Of a stretch of 64,000 bases of DNA, positions 1 to 12,040 are shown piece by piece. The DNA is taken from positions 361,433 through 425,432 of the forward strand of contig JACVCC010000004.1 in NCBI GenBank assembly GCA_016742215.1, given 5' to 3'. Position 1 is the first letter of the stretch; each line of letters begins with the position of its first letter. This stretch comes from Brevundimonas sp. GTDB lineage: Bacteria > Pseudomonadota > Alphaproteobacteria > Caulobacterales > Caulobacteraceae. Both the position numbers and the translations under genes were made by a program. Below the pieces are notes generated by a model, which worked only from the letters and a program-made list of their open reading frames with translations, was not told the DNA's origin and made no database searches.

Positions 1-2183
1 AGGTGGATCGCGCCGAACGTGACGGCGCCCTCACCGCTTTCGAGGATGTGCGACTGGCGCTGACACCCGGCGGACGGACCGTGCAGCTGGGCAGTCCCTC
101 CACCTGGGATGCGATCGTTCGTGACCTGACGGATGCGGAAACCGCAGACGAGGCCGGGCTCATCGTGCTGGACGCCGTTCGTGAGGCCGCCGGTCCCCGG
201 CTGGACGCCCTGCTGGACCGCGGCGAAGGCTTTGATGCCGTGCTCGAGGGCTCGGGCGGGGCTTGGGCCGTCGAGGGCCGATCGTCGGCCGGCGCCGCCT
301 GGCTGAGACTGTCGCGACTGGGGCTGGTCGGCACGGCGGCCGAAAGCGGCCTGGGCCTTCTGGCCGACGCCTGGCCCGCGCCCACCTGGGTGACCGATGC
401 GGCGGGCCGCCTCGCCTGGGCCAACCGCGCCTGGCTGGCCGAGGTGAAGGTCGAAAGCGTCGAGGCCGCGCGGGAGAAACGGCTCAGCTTCGACCGGGGC
501 GCAGACGCGATCGTCGCCGAGGCCGGACGGCTGCATCAGCCGCAGGAGGGCTTCCGCTGGACCACCGGCGGAGGACGCCGTCGCGCCTGGCGGATCGTGG
601 CCGAGCCGGCGCCGGGCGGCGCGGGCGCGGTGCTGGCCTTCGCGCTGGACATGACCGAGGCCGAGGAAACGCGCGACACCCTGCGCCGTCACGTCGAGGC
701 CCATGACGAGACGCTGAACCATCTCGCCGACGCCGTCGCCATCTTCGGCCCGTCCAAGCGGCTGGCCTTCCACAACACAGCCTTCCAGACCCTGTTCAGC
801 CTCGACCCGGCCTGGCTGGACGAACGTCCGACCCATGCCGAACTGCTGGACAAGCTGCGCCAGCGCCGCCTGCTGCCCGAGGTCGTCGACTACGCCGGCT
901 GGAAGGCGAAGGAGCTGGACTTCTACGGCTCGACCCACGCCTCGCCGGACGACAGCTGGTCCCTGCCCGACGGGCGGACCCTGCGCGTCGTGCGCCAGCC
1001 GCACCCGCTGGGCGGGATGTTGCTGCTGCTGTCGGACATCACCGACGAACTGCAACTGCGCAGCCGGTTCAACGCCCAGCTGCAGGTGCAGATGGCGACC
1101 CTGGACAAGCTGAATGACGCCGTCGCCGTGTTCGGCTCCGACGGCCGTATCCGCCTGCACAACGAGGCCTTCGAGGCCTTCTGGGGCGTCAGCGGGGAAC
1201 AACTGCGCGCCGCCAGCGACTTCGACGCCATCTCCGCCCTGTGCCAGGCCACCCTGCCCGACCCCAGTCTCTGGCTGGGCCTCAAGGCGCGTGTCGCCGA
1301 TCCGGACCCGGAAAGCCGCGTGCCCATCTCGGGCGAGGGCCGCACCGCCGACGGCCGGATCGCCTCGTGGCAGACCCGCCCCCTGCCGGACGGCGCCACG
1401 CTTGTCGGCTTCTCCGACGTGACCGCCCGACGCGAGCTGGAGCAGGCGCTGGCGGCCAAGGCCGCTGCGCTGGAAGAGAGCACGGCGCTGAAACGCGAGT
1501 TCGTGGGCAGCGTCTCCTACGAGCTGCGCACGCCGCTGACGACCATCGTCGGCTATTCGGAACTGCTGGAAATCCAGGGCGACCTGCCCGAGCGCAGCCG
1601 CCAGCACGCGGGCGCCATCCGCATCGCCGCCAGCCAACTGGCCAGCTCGATCGACGACGTTCTCGACATGGCCCAGATCGACGCCGGCGAGATGGAGCTG
1701 ACGCTGGGCGACGTGCGCGTCTGCGATCTTCTGGACACCGCGGCCGACAAGGTCCGTGCACGGATCGAGGGGCGGGGCGCCAGCCTGACCGTCACCTGCC
1801 CGACCCATCTGAAACCCATCCGCGCCGACGCCCAGCGCGTCGGCCAGATGCTGGATCACTTGCTGGACAACGCCACCCGCGCCGTCAGCGAGGAGGGCGC
1901 GGTGACCCTGACCGCCGAGGCGGGACCGGCCGAGGTGCGCATTCGGGTCGAGGACACCGGGCGCGGCATTCCCTACCATCTGCAGGCTCACGTCTTCGAC
2001 CGGTTCGTCCGGCGCGAGCGTGGGGGACCGGGCGTCGGCCTGGCCCTGGTCAAGGCCCTGGTCGAACTGCACGGCGGCTGGGCCGAGGTCGAGAGCGAGC
2101 CCGGCAAGGGCGCCGCCTTCATCCTGCATCTGCCGCTGGAGGCTGAGAGCGCCGCCGCCGCGCCGGAGCTGCGGCTGGGCTGA
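1..2183 (+). CDS. divL: DivL-like tyrosine pseudokinase (5' truncated)
   Basis: Sensor-kinase-like cell-cycle regulator; the reading frame is open at the window edge (first complete codon at base 3), so the true start and any N-terminal membrane segment lie upstream. Several PAS-like segments fill the first ~490 residues. They are followed by a DHp-like helix whose motif reads SVSYELRTPL: the expected His is Tyr (codon 1518-1520). The ATPase domain is intact, with an N-box (LLDNATRAV), G1 (DTGRGIP) and G2 (GPGVGLAL). About 220 residues follow the Tyr, matching my recollection of Caulobacter DivL (Tyr550 of 769), which implies that ~44 residues are missing here. In Caulobacter, DivL binds DivK and modulates CckA, and so CtrA. 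The identity rests on the Tyr and length; the role in this organism is inferred. Confidence 0.88.
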   Translation, partial: VDRAERDGALTAFEDVRLALTPGGRTVQLGSPSTWDAIVRDLTDAETADEAGLIVLDAVREAAGPRLDALLDRGEGFDAVLEGSGGAWAVEGRSSAGAAWLRLSRLGLVGTAAESGLGLLADAWPAPTWVTDAAGRLAWANRAWLAEVKVESVEAAREKRLSFDRGADAIVAEAGRLHQPQEGFRWTTGGGRRRAWRIVAEPAPGGAGAVLAFALDMTEAEETRDTLRRHVEAHDETLNHLADAVAIFGPSKRLAFHNTAFQTLFSLDPAWLDERPTHAELLDKLRQRRLLPEVVDYAGWKAKELDFYGSTHASPDDSWSLPDGRTLRVVRQPHPLGGMLLLLSDITDELQLRSRFNAQLQVQMATLDKLNDAVAVFGSDGRIRLHNEAFEAFWGVSGEQLRAASDFDAISALCQATLPDPSLWLGLKARVADPDPESRVPISGEGRTADGRIASWQTRPLPDGATLVGFSDVTARRELEQALAAKAAALEESTALKREFVGSVSYELRTPLTTIVGYSELLEIQGDLPERSRQHAGAIRIAASQLASSIDDVLDMAQIDAGEMELTLGDVRVCDLLDTAADKVRARIEGRGASLTVTCPTHLKPIRADAQRVGQMLDHLLDNATRAVSEEGAVTLTAEAGPAEVRIRVEDTGRGIPYHLQAHVFDRFVRRERGGPGVGLALVKALVELHGGWAEVESEPGKGAAFILHLPLEAESAAAAPELRLG

Positions 2184-2201
2184 CGCTCCCGGGGACCGAC
2201 C

Positions 2202-4415
2202 TCAGTTCACGAACAGAGGCGGCGTGTGGATCGACGTCGGCAGGGTGGTGGTCTCGATCACCGCGCCGTTCGACGAGCGGATCTCGACCGTGCCGCCCGT
2301 GCCGTTCTGGCTGAACCGGACGATGGCCCTGCGACCGTCGGCCAGGCTGATATCGACCCCGGACTGACCCGCGCCGTTCGACGCCACGGCGCCGGCGACC
2401 GAGCCGTCCAGACCGATGACGTGCAGGAATTCGGCCGCGCCATCCGACCCGGCATCGACGACGTTCAGGCGCGCCGCCTCGATCGGCGGCAGCGGGGGCT
2501 CCCGGACCGGGGGCACGAAATTGTTGTTCACGTCGCGCCACATGGTGATCGAGGTGTTGGCCGTGGCCGGCAGGATCCGCGTCATGTCCAGCCGGTTGCC
2601 GCCGCGGACGAGGGTTGTCGTCGGCCCGTTGATGGTCGGCGCGAACGGGAAGTTCATCGTGAAGATGCGCCGGGTTCCCGCGTTGTTGGTCTGGACGCGG
2701 TCGAAGACCACGAAGGTCGACGGCTTGATGAAGACGAACTCGCGCTCCGACTTCCCGATGCCCGCCGACGCGGCATAGGTCGAGGTGACCTGGGCCAGCG
2801 CATAGGTCCAGTTCACGGTGTTCGCCAGCGCCCGCATGTTGCAGCTTCGGCCGAAGGCCTGCCCGATCTCTGTGCCCGAGGACGTCTGGAAGCGGACGGT
2901 GTTGTGGTAGAACTGCTCCTCGGAGATGCCCGACTTTCCGTCGATGTTCGCGTCATAGGCCAGCCAGGTCCCCTTGAAGAGGACGAAGCTGCCCTGGTCC
3001 TCGTGCGCATGGCTTTCCGTGACCGGGCCGCAGATAAAGTTGGCGTAGGCCGAGGTCGGGCTCCAGTCGTTGCGCATCGAGAAGCTGCCGGTGCCGCTGC
3101 CCCAGTAGGCCGTCGAGAGCGAGTTCAGCGAACGCCCGGTGATCGGCGTCAGGTCATAGAGGAAGTCGGAGTACCTCATGCTGGTGTTGGTCATCTGCCG
3201 CACCGAGGATTGCGACAGCAGGGTCTTCACCACGCCCGAGATCGCCTCGCCCGGGTACAGGGTCGCCAGCTTCAGCAGATAGTCCCGGTGATAGTCGTAG
3301 AAGAGCGCATCTGAATCGCGGGAGTGGTCGCCCGTCGGGATGATCCGGTCCAGCGTCGGCGTCACCGAATGGACCAGCCAGTACATCGACTCCAGCGTAT
3401 GCGGCGTGCGATCCGCCAGGCGCTCTCCGGTCGACCGCTCCCACCAGTCATACAGGTTCCAGAGGTTCATCATCGCGGTGCCGTAGCCCGTGCCCTCGCG
3501 GGACCCGCCACCGATGAGATCCGTGTTGAAGATCGGGAACAGCTGGTTCTCGAGCTTGGTGATCCGGAACTGGTCCAGCCAGCCCGGCGCCATCTCGTTC
3601 TCGCCGTAGGTGGCGAGGCCCAGCATCATGGTCGCCTCAAGAAATGAGTAGTAGTAATTGTTCACGGGGTTGTTGACCGACCAGCCGGTCCATGGAGCCG
3701 GGCGCGATCCCCAACGCGCATTGGTGTGGTTCCACACATTCCAGACGGCCTGGTTGCCGAAATTCTTCCAGCGTTCCCGCTGCCCGGCAGTCATGAAGCC
3801 GCGGCACCAGTCATAGACCATGGCCATGCTGCCGACCCGGTCGCCGATTTCCAGATAGCTGTCGTGCTGAACCAGCGTGGCCGTACCATTCCTGATGCGG
3901 CTCTCTTCCTCCGCCACATAGGCGTCAGTCTCGGCGACGGCGAAATTGCAGTAGCGCGGGTCCCCGCTGATCTGGCCCATCAGGGCGACCTGCCAGCGCG
4001 GAAACTCGAACACGTCATTGGTCGCGACCTCGTGGTCGACGATCGTCTTGAAGCGCACGGCGGCGGGCGTGCTCGCGGTCATCCTGCGCCGCAGCTCCGT
4101 CATCGTCGGCCCGTCTGACACCAGAATCCGGGGTGTCCCCAACGGCTGGATGCGCGCGCTTCCTGGTGGTGGCGGCGGAGGAGGAGGAGGAGGCGGTGGT
4201 GGTGGCGGAGGAGGAGGGGGTGGCGGAGGAGGAGGGGGCGGGGGTGGCGGAGGAGGAGGTGGTGGTGGGGAAGTCGGCGGCGTGGGATCGGCGCCTCCAT
4301 TGCCGCTTCCGTCACCGCCGCCACCGCCGCCGCCGCAGCCCGACGCGGCGAGCGCTGCCGAAATCACCGCCGCGCAGAGGATGCGGTTCGGTCCGGAGGT
4401 GAGTTTTCGCATCAT
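2202..4415 (-). CDS. Heparinase II/III-like lipoprotein with a 35-proline linker
   Basis: A 737-residue exported protein. The N-terminus is a lipoprotein signal (LAASG followed by Cys), then a Gly-rich stretch and a linker containing 35 consecutive prolines (4164-4268). The rest resembles the alginate-lyase/heparinase II/III fold: a helical toroid rich in Trp and Tyr, then a beta-sandwich part with a motif close to the family's His-containing strand (SHAHEDQGSF). This suggests polysaccharide lyase activity at the cell surface or in the periplasm; the substrate cannot be told. It ends 18 bases from the divL stop, convergently. The proline run is unusually long and codon-diverse (CCA, CCG, CCC, CCT), so it is not a simple trinucleotide expansion. 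Confidence 0.72.
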   Translation of the reverse strand: MMRKLTSGPNRILCAAVISAALAASGCGGGGGGGDGSGNGGADPTPPTSPPPPPPPPPPPPPPPPPPPPPPPPPPPPPPPPPPPGSARIQPLGTPRILVSDGPTMTELRRRMTASTPAAVRFKTIVDHEVATNDVFEFPRWQVALMGQISGDPRYCNFAVAETDAYVAEEESRIRNGTATLVQHDSYLEIGDRVGSMAMVYDWCRGFMTAGQRERWKNFGNQAVWNVWNHTNARWGSRPAPWTGWSVNNPVNNYYYSFLEATMMLGLATYGENEMAPGWLDQFRITKLENQLFPIFNTDLIGGGSREGTGYGTAMMNLWNLYDWWERSTGERLADRTPHTLESMYWLVHSVTPTLDRIIPTGDHSRDSDALFYDYHRDYLLKLATLYPGEAISGVVKTLLSQSSVRQMTNTSMRYSDFLYDLTPITGRSLNSLSTAYWGSGTGSFSMRNDWSPTSAYANFICGPVTESHAHEDQGSFVLFKGTWLAYDANIDGKSGISEEQFYHNTVRFQTSSGTEIGQAFGRSCNMRALANTVNWTYALAQVTSTYAASAGIGKSEREFVFIKPSTFVVFDRVQTNNAGTRRIFTMNFPFAPTINGPTTTLVRGGNRLDMTRILPATANTSITMWRDVNNNFVPPVREPPLPPIEAARLNVVDAGSDGAAEFLHVIGLDGSVAGAVASNGAGQSGVDISLADGRRAIVRFSQNGTGGTVEIRSSNGAVIETTTLPTSIHTPPLFVN
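4164..4268 (-). repeat. Polyproline-encoding low-complexity tract
   Basis: Thirty-five consecutive proline codons with mixed third bases. The antisense frame would read polyglycine, but the lipoprotein frame is the supported one. Such a run would normally stall ribosomes and need EF-P (established knowledge). Confidence 0.9.
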
Positions 4416-4743
4416 GGTCGGGCGCGCCTGCCTGGGTGAGGATCATCGGGACAGGCGTCGCCGGCCGTCTCCGACGGCGGACACCCCTCCCTTGTCACCG
4501 CTGAATGCGCACCACCAGCGAGGTGGTCAACAATATAGATGGTTTCATCCCTGTATACGTTGAGTATATCAGCATGAATACAAACTGATTACGTAACAGA
4601 TACAAAATCCACCAATCCACTCATCTCAAGCAAGGGGCCGTCGGGACGCTCCGGACATGCAAAAGGCGACGAGCGCGGGAACCGGTCCCACTCCCGTCGC
4701 CTCATGCGACAGTGGCCTCAGACACCCCTGAGCGGGGCGGGGA
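4416..4743. other. Gene-free stretch between the lyase-like gene and katG
   Basis: 328 bases without a credible gene. The part nearest the lyase-like gene (about 4530-4615) is strikingly AT-rich for this genome and likely holds that gene's promoter. The katG-proximal part holds a hairpin terminator. I see no clear operator. Confidence 0.6.
4661..4703 (-). terminator. Hairpin terminator for katG
   Basis: AGGCGAC and GTCGCCT pair around an inner GGGA/TCCC stem. On the minus strand the stem is followed by CTTTTGC. It lies ~40 bases past the katG stop. Confidence 0.65.
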
Positions 4744-7374
<2,631 letters not shown>

Positions 7375-7384
<10 letters not shown>

Positions 7385-8175
7385 GCCGGCGGCAGCGTCG
7401 CCTCGCTCTCCGCCATCCACCGCATCCGGCAAGCCATGATCGCGGTCTCGCCCAGTCGTTCGACCAGCCGCCAGTTGACCACCGCCCCGATCGGCGCGCC
7501 GACGACGGGGATCAGCTGGGCCATCTTCGCCAGGTCGATGTGGTCGCGGTACTCGATCTGGAAGGTGCGCCAGTCGTACTCGGTGATCTGCTCGGGCTGA
7601 TCGACGCCGGCCAACCAGTTCTCCAGATCCTTCAGCGCCTCGGGTCGGCGACGGGCGCTGGCGAAGGCGAGATGGAAGATGTGCAGCACGAACAGCCGTT
7701 CGCGCAGCGACCCGCCGCCCCAGCCATAGGCGGCGACGATGTCGCCCAGCATCCGCACCTTGATCGCCATCAGGGCCGGGAAGTCGGCGGCCGCCAGCAC
7801 GAAGCCGCCTGCCCCGGCCACCCCGCCCTCGACGCTGGCGGTGTTGCGATAGACCTTGATCGCCGCCCGGGCCCGCAGCTCCCGCGTCGCCAGCGAACCC
7901 TCGGGCGCCGGCTTCGCCTTCAGCAGATCGCTGCCGAACAGGATGCCCTTGGTCATGGCCTCGACGCCGGCGGTCACGATCGTGTGCACGCGCTCGGGAA
8001 TGATGCGGTTGATCCGGTCCTGCGTGCCGCGCGTCGCCTTGTCCCACAGGTTGGGCGGCTTCAGCACCTTCTCCCGCCACGCCGCCACCTCGGCGCGCAC
8101 GGTCGTCTCGTCCGCAATGGCGATCAGGCCTTCGGGGACGTCGTCGGCGGGTACGATTTCGGCAGGCGGTGTCAC
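7375..8175 (-). CDS. EcsC family protein
   Basis: A 266-residue protein resembling the EcsC family (named after a gene next to a Bacillus ABC transporter; biochemical role unknown). Typical features are the N-terminal acidic helix (WREKVLKPPNLWDKATRG), the INRIIPERVH segment, a Gly/Ala-rich amphipathic or membrane-associating centre (GGVAGAGGFVLAAADFPALM) and a C-terminal PVVGAPIGAVVN hairpin. It probably associates peripherally with membrane. It stands alone, divergent from mdh across about 130 bases. Confidence 0.78.
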
Positions 8176-8229
8176 ACGAACTCCTGATCACGCGGCGTTA
8201 CAGTTGCAGCCGGGGGCGTGCGGGTCTAG

Positions 8230-9270
<1,041 letters not shown>

Positions 9271-9283
9271 GGGCCAGCGGAGG

Positions 9284-9369
9284 GCGCTACCGCTCGCGAC
9301 GCGGTCGCTCGCTGCTTGAGCGCCTCGGCGCTCTCAAGCAGTGAGCCGCCGAGCGGCGAACGATAGGGC
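9284..9369. repeat. Inverted pair of CTCAAGCAGCGAG-type intergenic repeats
   Basis: One copy reads on the plus strand at 9333-9369 (CTCAAGCAGTGAGCCGCC...). A second copy in opposite orientation occupies 9284-9320, so the two arms can pair. Further copies lie at 13282-13319 and 61397-61433. The repeat sits between mdh and its terminator. Confidence 0.75.
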
Positions 9370-9377
9370 GAAAAACA

Positions 9378-9406
9378 AAGGGCCCGTGGAGCGATCCGCG
9401 GGCCTT
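9378..9406. terminator. Bidirectional hairpin terminator
   Basis: AAAGGGCCCG and CGGGCCTTT pair around a short loop, with A and T runs on the two sides. It lies between the convergent mdh and the downstream membrane protein gene. Confidence 0.75.
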
Positions 9407-9413
9407 TCGTCTG

Positions 9414-10079
9414 TCAGATGCTCAGCGCGCCGGCGAAGAAGATGCAGCCGGTCGTGACGCCATAGGTCGCGAACGTCGCGAACGCCGCCCGCCACGGATG
9501 CAGGCCGAGACGGCGCTTCAGCCAGTTCCACTGAACGGCCAGATACCAGACGGTCGTGACGGCGATGACTGCGAACCCGGTCAGGGTCGCCGCGTCGCCG
9601 GGATAGCGGATGCCGATCGAGCCCAGACTGATCAGAATGGTCGTGGCGCCGGACAGGTAGCACTGGGCGAAGAAGGGCGCGCGCAGGCTGTCCCTGTCGA
9701 CGCGCTTGCCTTCCAGCCTGAGCGCGACCCAGGCGAAGGCGATGGCGTGCAGGCTGAACATCAGGGCGCGGAAGCCCAGCAGGGTCTGGTCGTTCTGGGT
9801 GATGATCCGCGCCAGACGCCCCCGCCCGGTTTCGTCGCCCAGTCCGATGGCGATCTCCACCGCATGGGCCAGCAACAGGCTGAGCACCAGAAACAGTGGC
9901 GGGCTCAGGGTCTCCAGATACTGTTTCTCGGGTTTGTCCTGCTGTTCCTGATCCGAATATTTCATCGTCTTCAGGGGGTGGGTCAGCGTCATCCACAGCG
10001 TGCGCGGATAGAACAGCAGCCACGACATGACCTCGTACAGGAGGTCTTCCACCGACCGCAGGATCGTCAGGAAATTCAT
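9414..10079 (-). CDS. Multi-span membrane protein, permease-like
   Basis: A 221-residue protein of unknown function. It begins MNFLTILRSVEDLLYEVMSW, then has about five hydrophobic segments: LFLVLSLLLAHAVEIAIG, the FRALMFSLHAIAFAW region, the YLSGATTILISLG region, the AVIAVTTVWYLAVQ region and the C-terminal FATYGVTTGCIFFAGAL. It recalls Yip1-type or small permease-domain proteins, but I would not assign a substrate. The start at 10079 is set by GGAGGA seven bases upstream. The S41 peptidase gene lies 58 bases upstream on the same strand, so the two may be cotranscribed. Confidence 0.72.
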   Translation of the reverse strand: MNFLTILRSVEDLLYEVMSWLLFYPRTLWMTLTHPLKTMKYSDQEQQDKPEKQYLETLSPPLFLVLSLLLAHAVEIAIGLGDETGRGRLARIITQNDQTLLGFRALMFSLHAIAFAWVALRLEGKRVDRDSLRAPFFAQCYLSGATTILISLGSIGIRYPGDAATLTGFAVIAVTTVWYLAVQWNWLKRRLGLHPWRAAFATFATYGVTTGCIFFAGALSI

Positions 10080-10137
10080 CGCGTCCTCCGCCGGAGCCCG
10101 CCTCTGGATAGCAGACCCCGGCGACAATGGCAGGTCG

Positions 10138-11424
10138 CTAGCGCGCCGGCGCCGCCTCCGCCGTTCTCTGTCCCGCCAGCGCCGCCCGCACCCCTGCTTC
10201 CAGCATCGTATCGCGGCCATGCCGGATATCGTCCAGGGTCGGTTCGAAAAAGATGTCCGGTTCGACGCCCCTCTTTTCGAGAATGGCCCCTGCGCCGGTC
10301 CGGACCTCCAGTATGCCGACCGAAAGCTGCCCTCCGTCCGGCAGTTTGAAGCTCACCATGAACACAACACTGCCGTTGGATTTCTGCCCGACGACCAGGC
10401 CACGTCTTTGCTCCCTGATCGTTGCGGAGAACACCTCCGCCATGCTGCCCGAGAAGCCAGACTGCACGACGGCTACAGGGCCGTCCCAGACCGCTGGCAT
10501 TCTTCTGGAACGGTTCACGGCCTCCCCGAAAAACTCCTGACGCCGCGCGAACACAACCGGCTCGCGGAACAGGCCTCCCACGATACGCTCTCCCGCCGTC
10601 ACCTGGCCTCCGACATTGCCGCGCAGATCCAGCACGATCGCCACAGGCGGGTCGGCCTCGGCCTCCCTCAGCCTCTCCTCGAACCAGTCCGCCGATGCGT
10701 CGTCGAACTCGGAGAACTGCAGAACAAGGACGCCGTCCGGTCTGCGCTGCATCGTGCCGATCTCGCGAGGCATGGGTCTCGATTCCATGGTTCGCGTGTG
10801 GATGCGTCCTTCGGCGTCCTCGAACCGAACGACGAACGTCAGCCCGTCGACCGTCTCCCCCCACTCCTGCGGCGCCCCCCAGGCCCGGCCGTCGATCGTC
10901 AGGATCTTCCAGCCCGGCCTTACCCCGGCCTCCTCGGCGGTGCTGCCTTCGCGAACCTTGGAGACGAACGACGTCACCTCGCCGGAGCTTCGCGAGCGGA
11001 CGGTCGTCTCGACCATGCCGAAGGTCGGCGCCGTTTCCAGCCGCCGGCGCTTCTGGAACAGATTATCGGTCGGACTGACGACATGGGTGTGGCCGTCATT
11101 CAGAAGGGCAAGCGTCTCATCCAGACCGGCGTAGAAGGTTTCCTCGTCAGGCGACGCGATGACCGCGGCGCGCCGCGCGGCGATCTCGGCTTCAAAATCG
11201 ACGTCGTTGAAGGTCCGGTCGTAGAAGTTCCGGACAACCGTCCGCATGACGACGTCATAGACCCGGGCGTTCATTTCGGCGCGTTCGGCCGATCCGTCCT
11301 CCAGCGCCACGACCTCCGGAAGCTCGTCTTCGTGGTCGTAGGGCAGGGGCTGGCAGGCGGTGACCGCCATTGCGCCGGCCGCCATCAGGAGGAGCAGAGC
11401 GCTCCGCATCCACGCACGCGTCAA
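10138..11424 (-). CDS. S41 family peptidase, lipoprotein
   Basis: A 428-residue exported serine peptidase-like protein. It has a signal peptide with a lipobox (AVTAC), an N-terminal helical cap, a PDZ-like middle (VREGSTAEEAGVRPGWKI) and the S41 catalytic core. The nucleophile is most likely the Ser of GSMAEVF. The usual general-base Lys of the Ser-Lys dyad probably corresponds to the Lys in VVGQKSNGS, ~25 residues later, which departs from the common GKG form. The motif FDDASADWFEERL before a strand ending in DLRGNVGG is typical of the C-terminal-processing and tricorn-like group. The substrate is unknown. Confidence 0.82.
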   Translation of the reverse strand: MTRAWMRSALLLLMAAGAMAVTACQPLPYDHEDELPEVVALEDGSAERAEMNARVYDVVMRTVVRNFYDRTFNDVDFEAEIAARRAAVIASPDEETFYAGLDETLALLNDGHTHVVSPTDNLFQKRRRLETAPTFGMVETTVRSRSSGEVTSFVSKVREGSTAEEAGVRPGWKILTIDGRAWGAPQEWGETVDGLTFVVRFEDAEGRIHTRTMESRPMPREIGTMQRRPDGVLVLQFSEFDDASADWFEERLREAEADPPVAIVLDLRGNVGGQVTAGERIVGGLFREPVVFARRQEFFGEAVNRSRRMPAVWDGPVAVVQSGFSGSMAEVFSATIREQRRGLVVGQKSNGSVVFMVSFKLPDGGQLSVGILEVRTGAGAILEKRGVEPDIFFEPTLDDIRHGRDTMLEAGVRAALAGQRTAEAAPAR

Positions 11425-11483
11425 GACACCACCCCCACACCCTATGCGGGAGTGAAGCGGTAATTCAGAACCGGATCAAGGCC

Positions 11484-11987
11484 CTACTGCGCCGGCGCGT
11501 TCTGCCCTGCCAGATACTGCGCAAACGCCCGCAGTTGCTGCAGCCAGACGAACGTCGGCTCCTGCAGCTGGGTGGTGCCGTCGGCGGTCAGCAGCAGGTC
11601 CTGACGCGCCACCACCGTCGCCTCGCCGCCCGCGGTCGCCGGCGGATACCAGGCTGCCGAGACATAGCGGCTGTTGCGGTTCCACTCGCTGACCTGCGCC
11701 TCGGTGATCGGGCCGGTGAAAGTGGCCGAGAACTGCAGGTCGTCGCACAGGGTCGTGCAGGCGTAGAAGGCCAGGGTCCAGGGCAGGGGCTGGTCCGCGA
11801 TCCTCAGCACCTGTGCGTTGGCGGCCGTTTCCGGCCCGCTCACCTGTCCGCCCAGTCCGGTCAACCATGCCCGGGTGTCGGCGACGCTGACGCCGCGCGG
11901 CGTCGGGGCCGGGGCGGCGGTCTGGGCCAGAGCAGGCGCAGCCAGGCCCGTCAGGGCTGCGGCGGCGATCAGGGCGGTCAGGCGCAT
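11484..11987 (-). CDS. YbjN domain-containing exported protein
   Basis: A 167-residue protein with a cleavable signal peptide (AAPALAQT). The mature part matches the YbjN/sensory-transduction-regulator-like fold, including a strand with two Cys (YACTTLCDDLQFSATF) and the helix EAQVSEWNRNSRYVSA. Proteins of this family share a fold with secretion chaperones; the function of the exported form is unknown. GGGAGAG precedes the ATG. The gene lies 53 bases downstream of zapE on the same strand. One end of the family motif is clear, so the family call is firm but the role is not. Confidence 0.75.
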   Translation of the reverse strand: MRLTALIAAAALTGLAAPALAQTAAPAPTPRGVSVADTRAWLTGLGGQVSGPETAANAQVLRIADQPLPWTLAFYACTTLCDDLQFSATFTGPITEAQVSEWNRNSRYVSAAWYPPATAGGEATVVARQDLLLTADGTTQLQEPTFVWLQQLRAFAQYLAGQNAPAQ

Positions 11988-12040
11988 TGAAGTCTCTCCC
12001 TCCGGTATCGGATCGATCCGACGCGACGGCCGGAGCGGAA

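Noticed and set aside
4018..4563. Polyglycine ORF opposite the polyproline tract
   Set aside because: It is the complement of the lipoprotein linker, and its product has no signal or domain.
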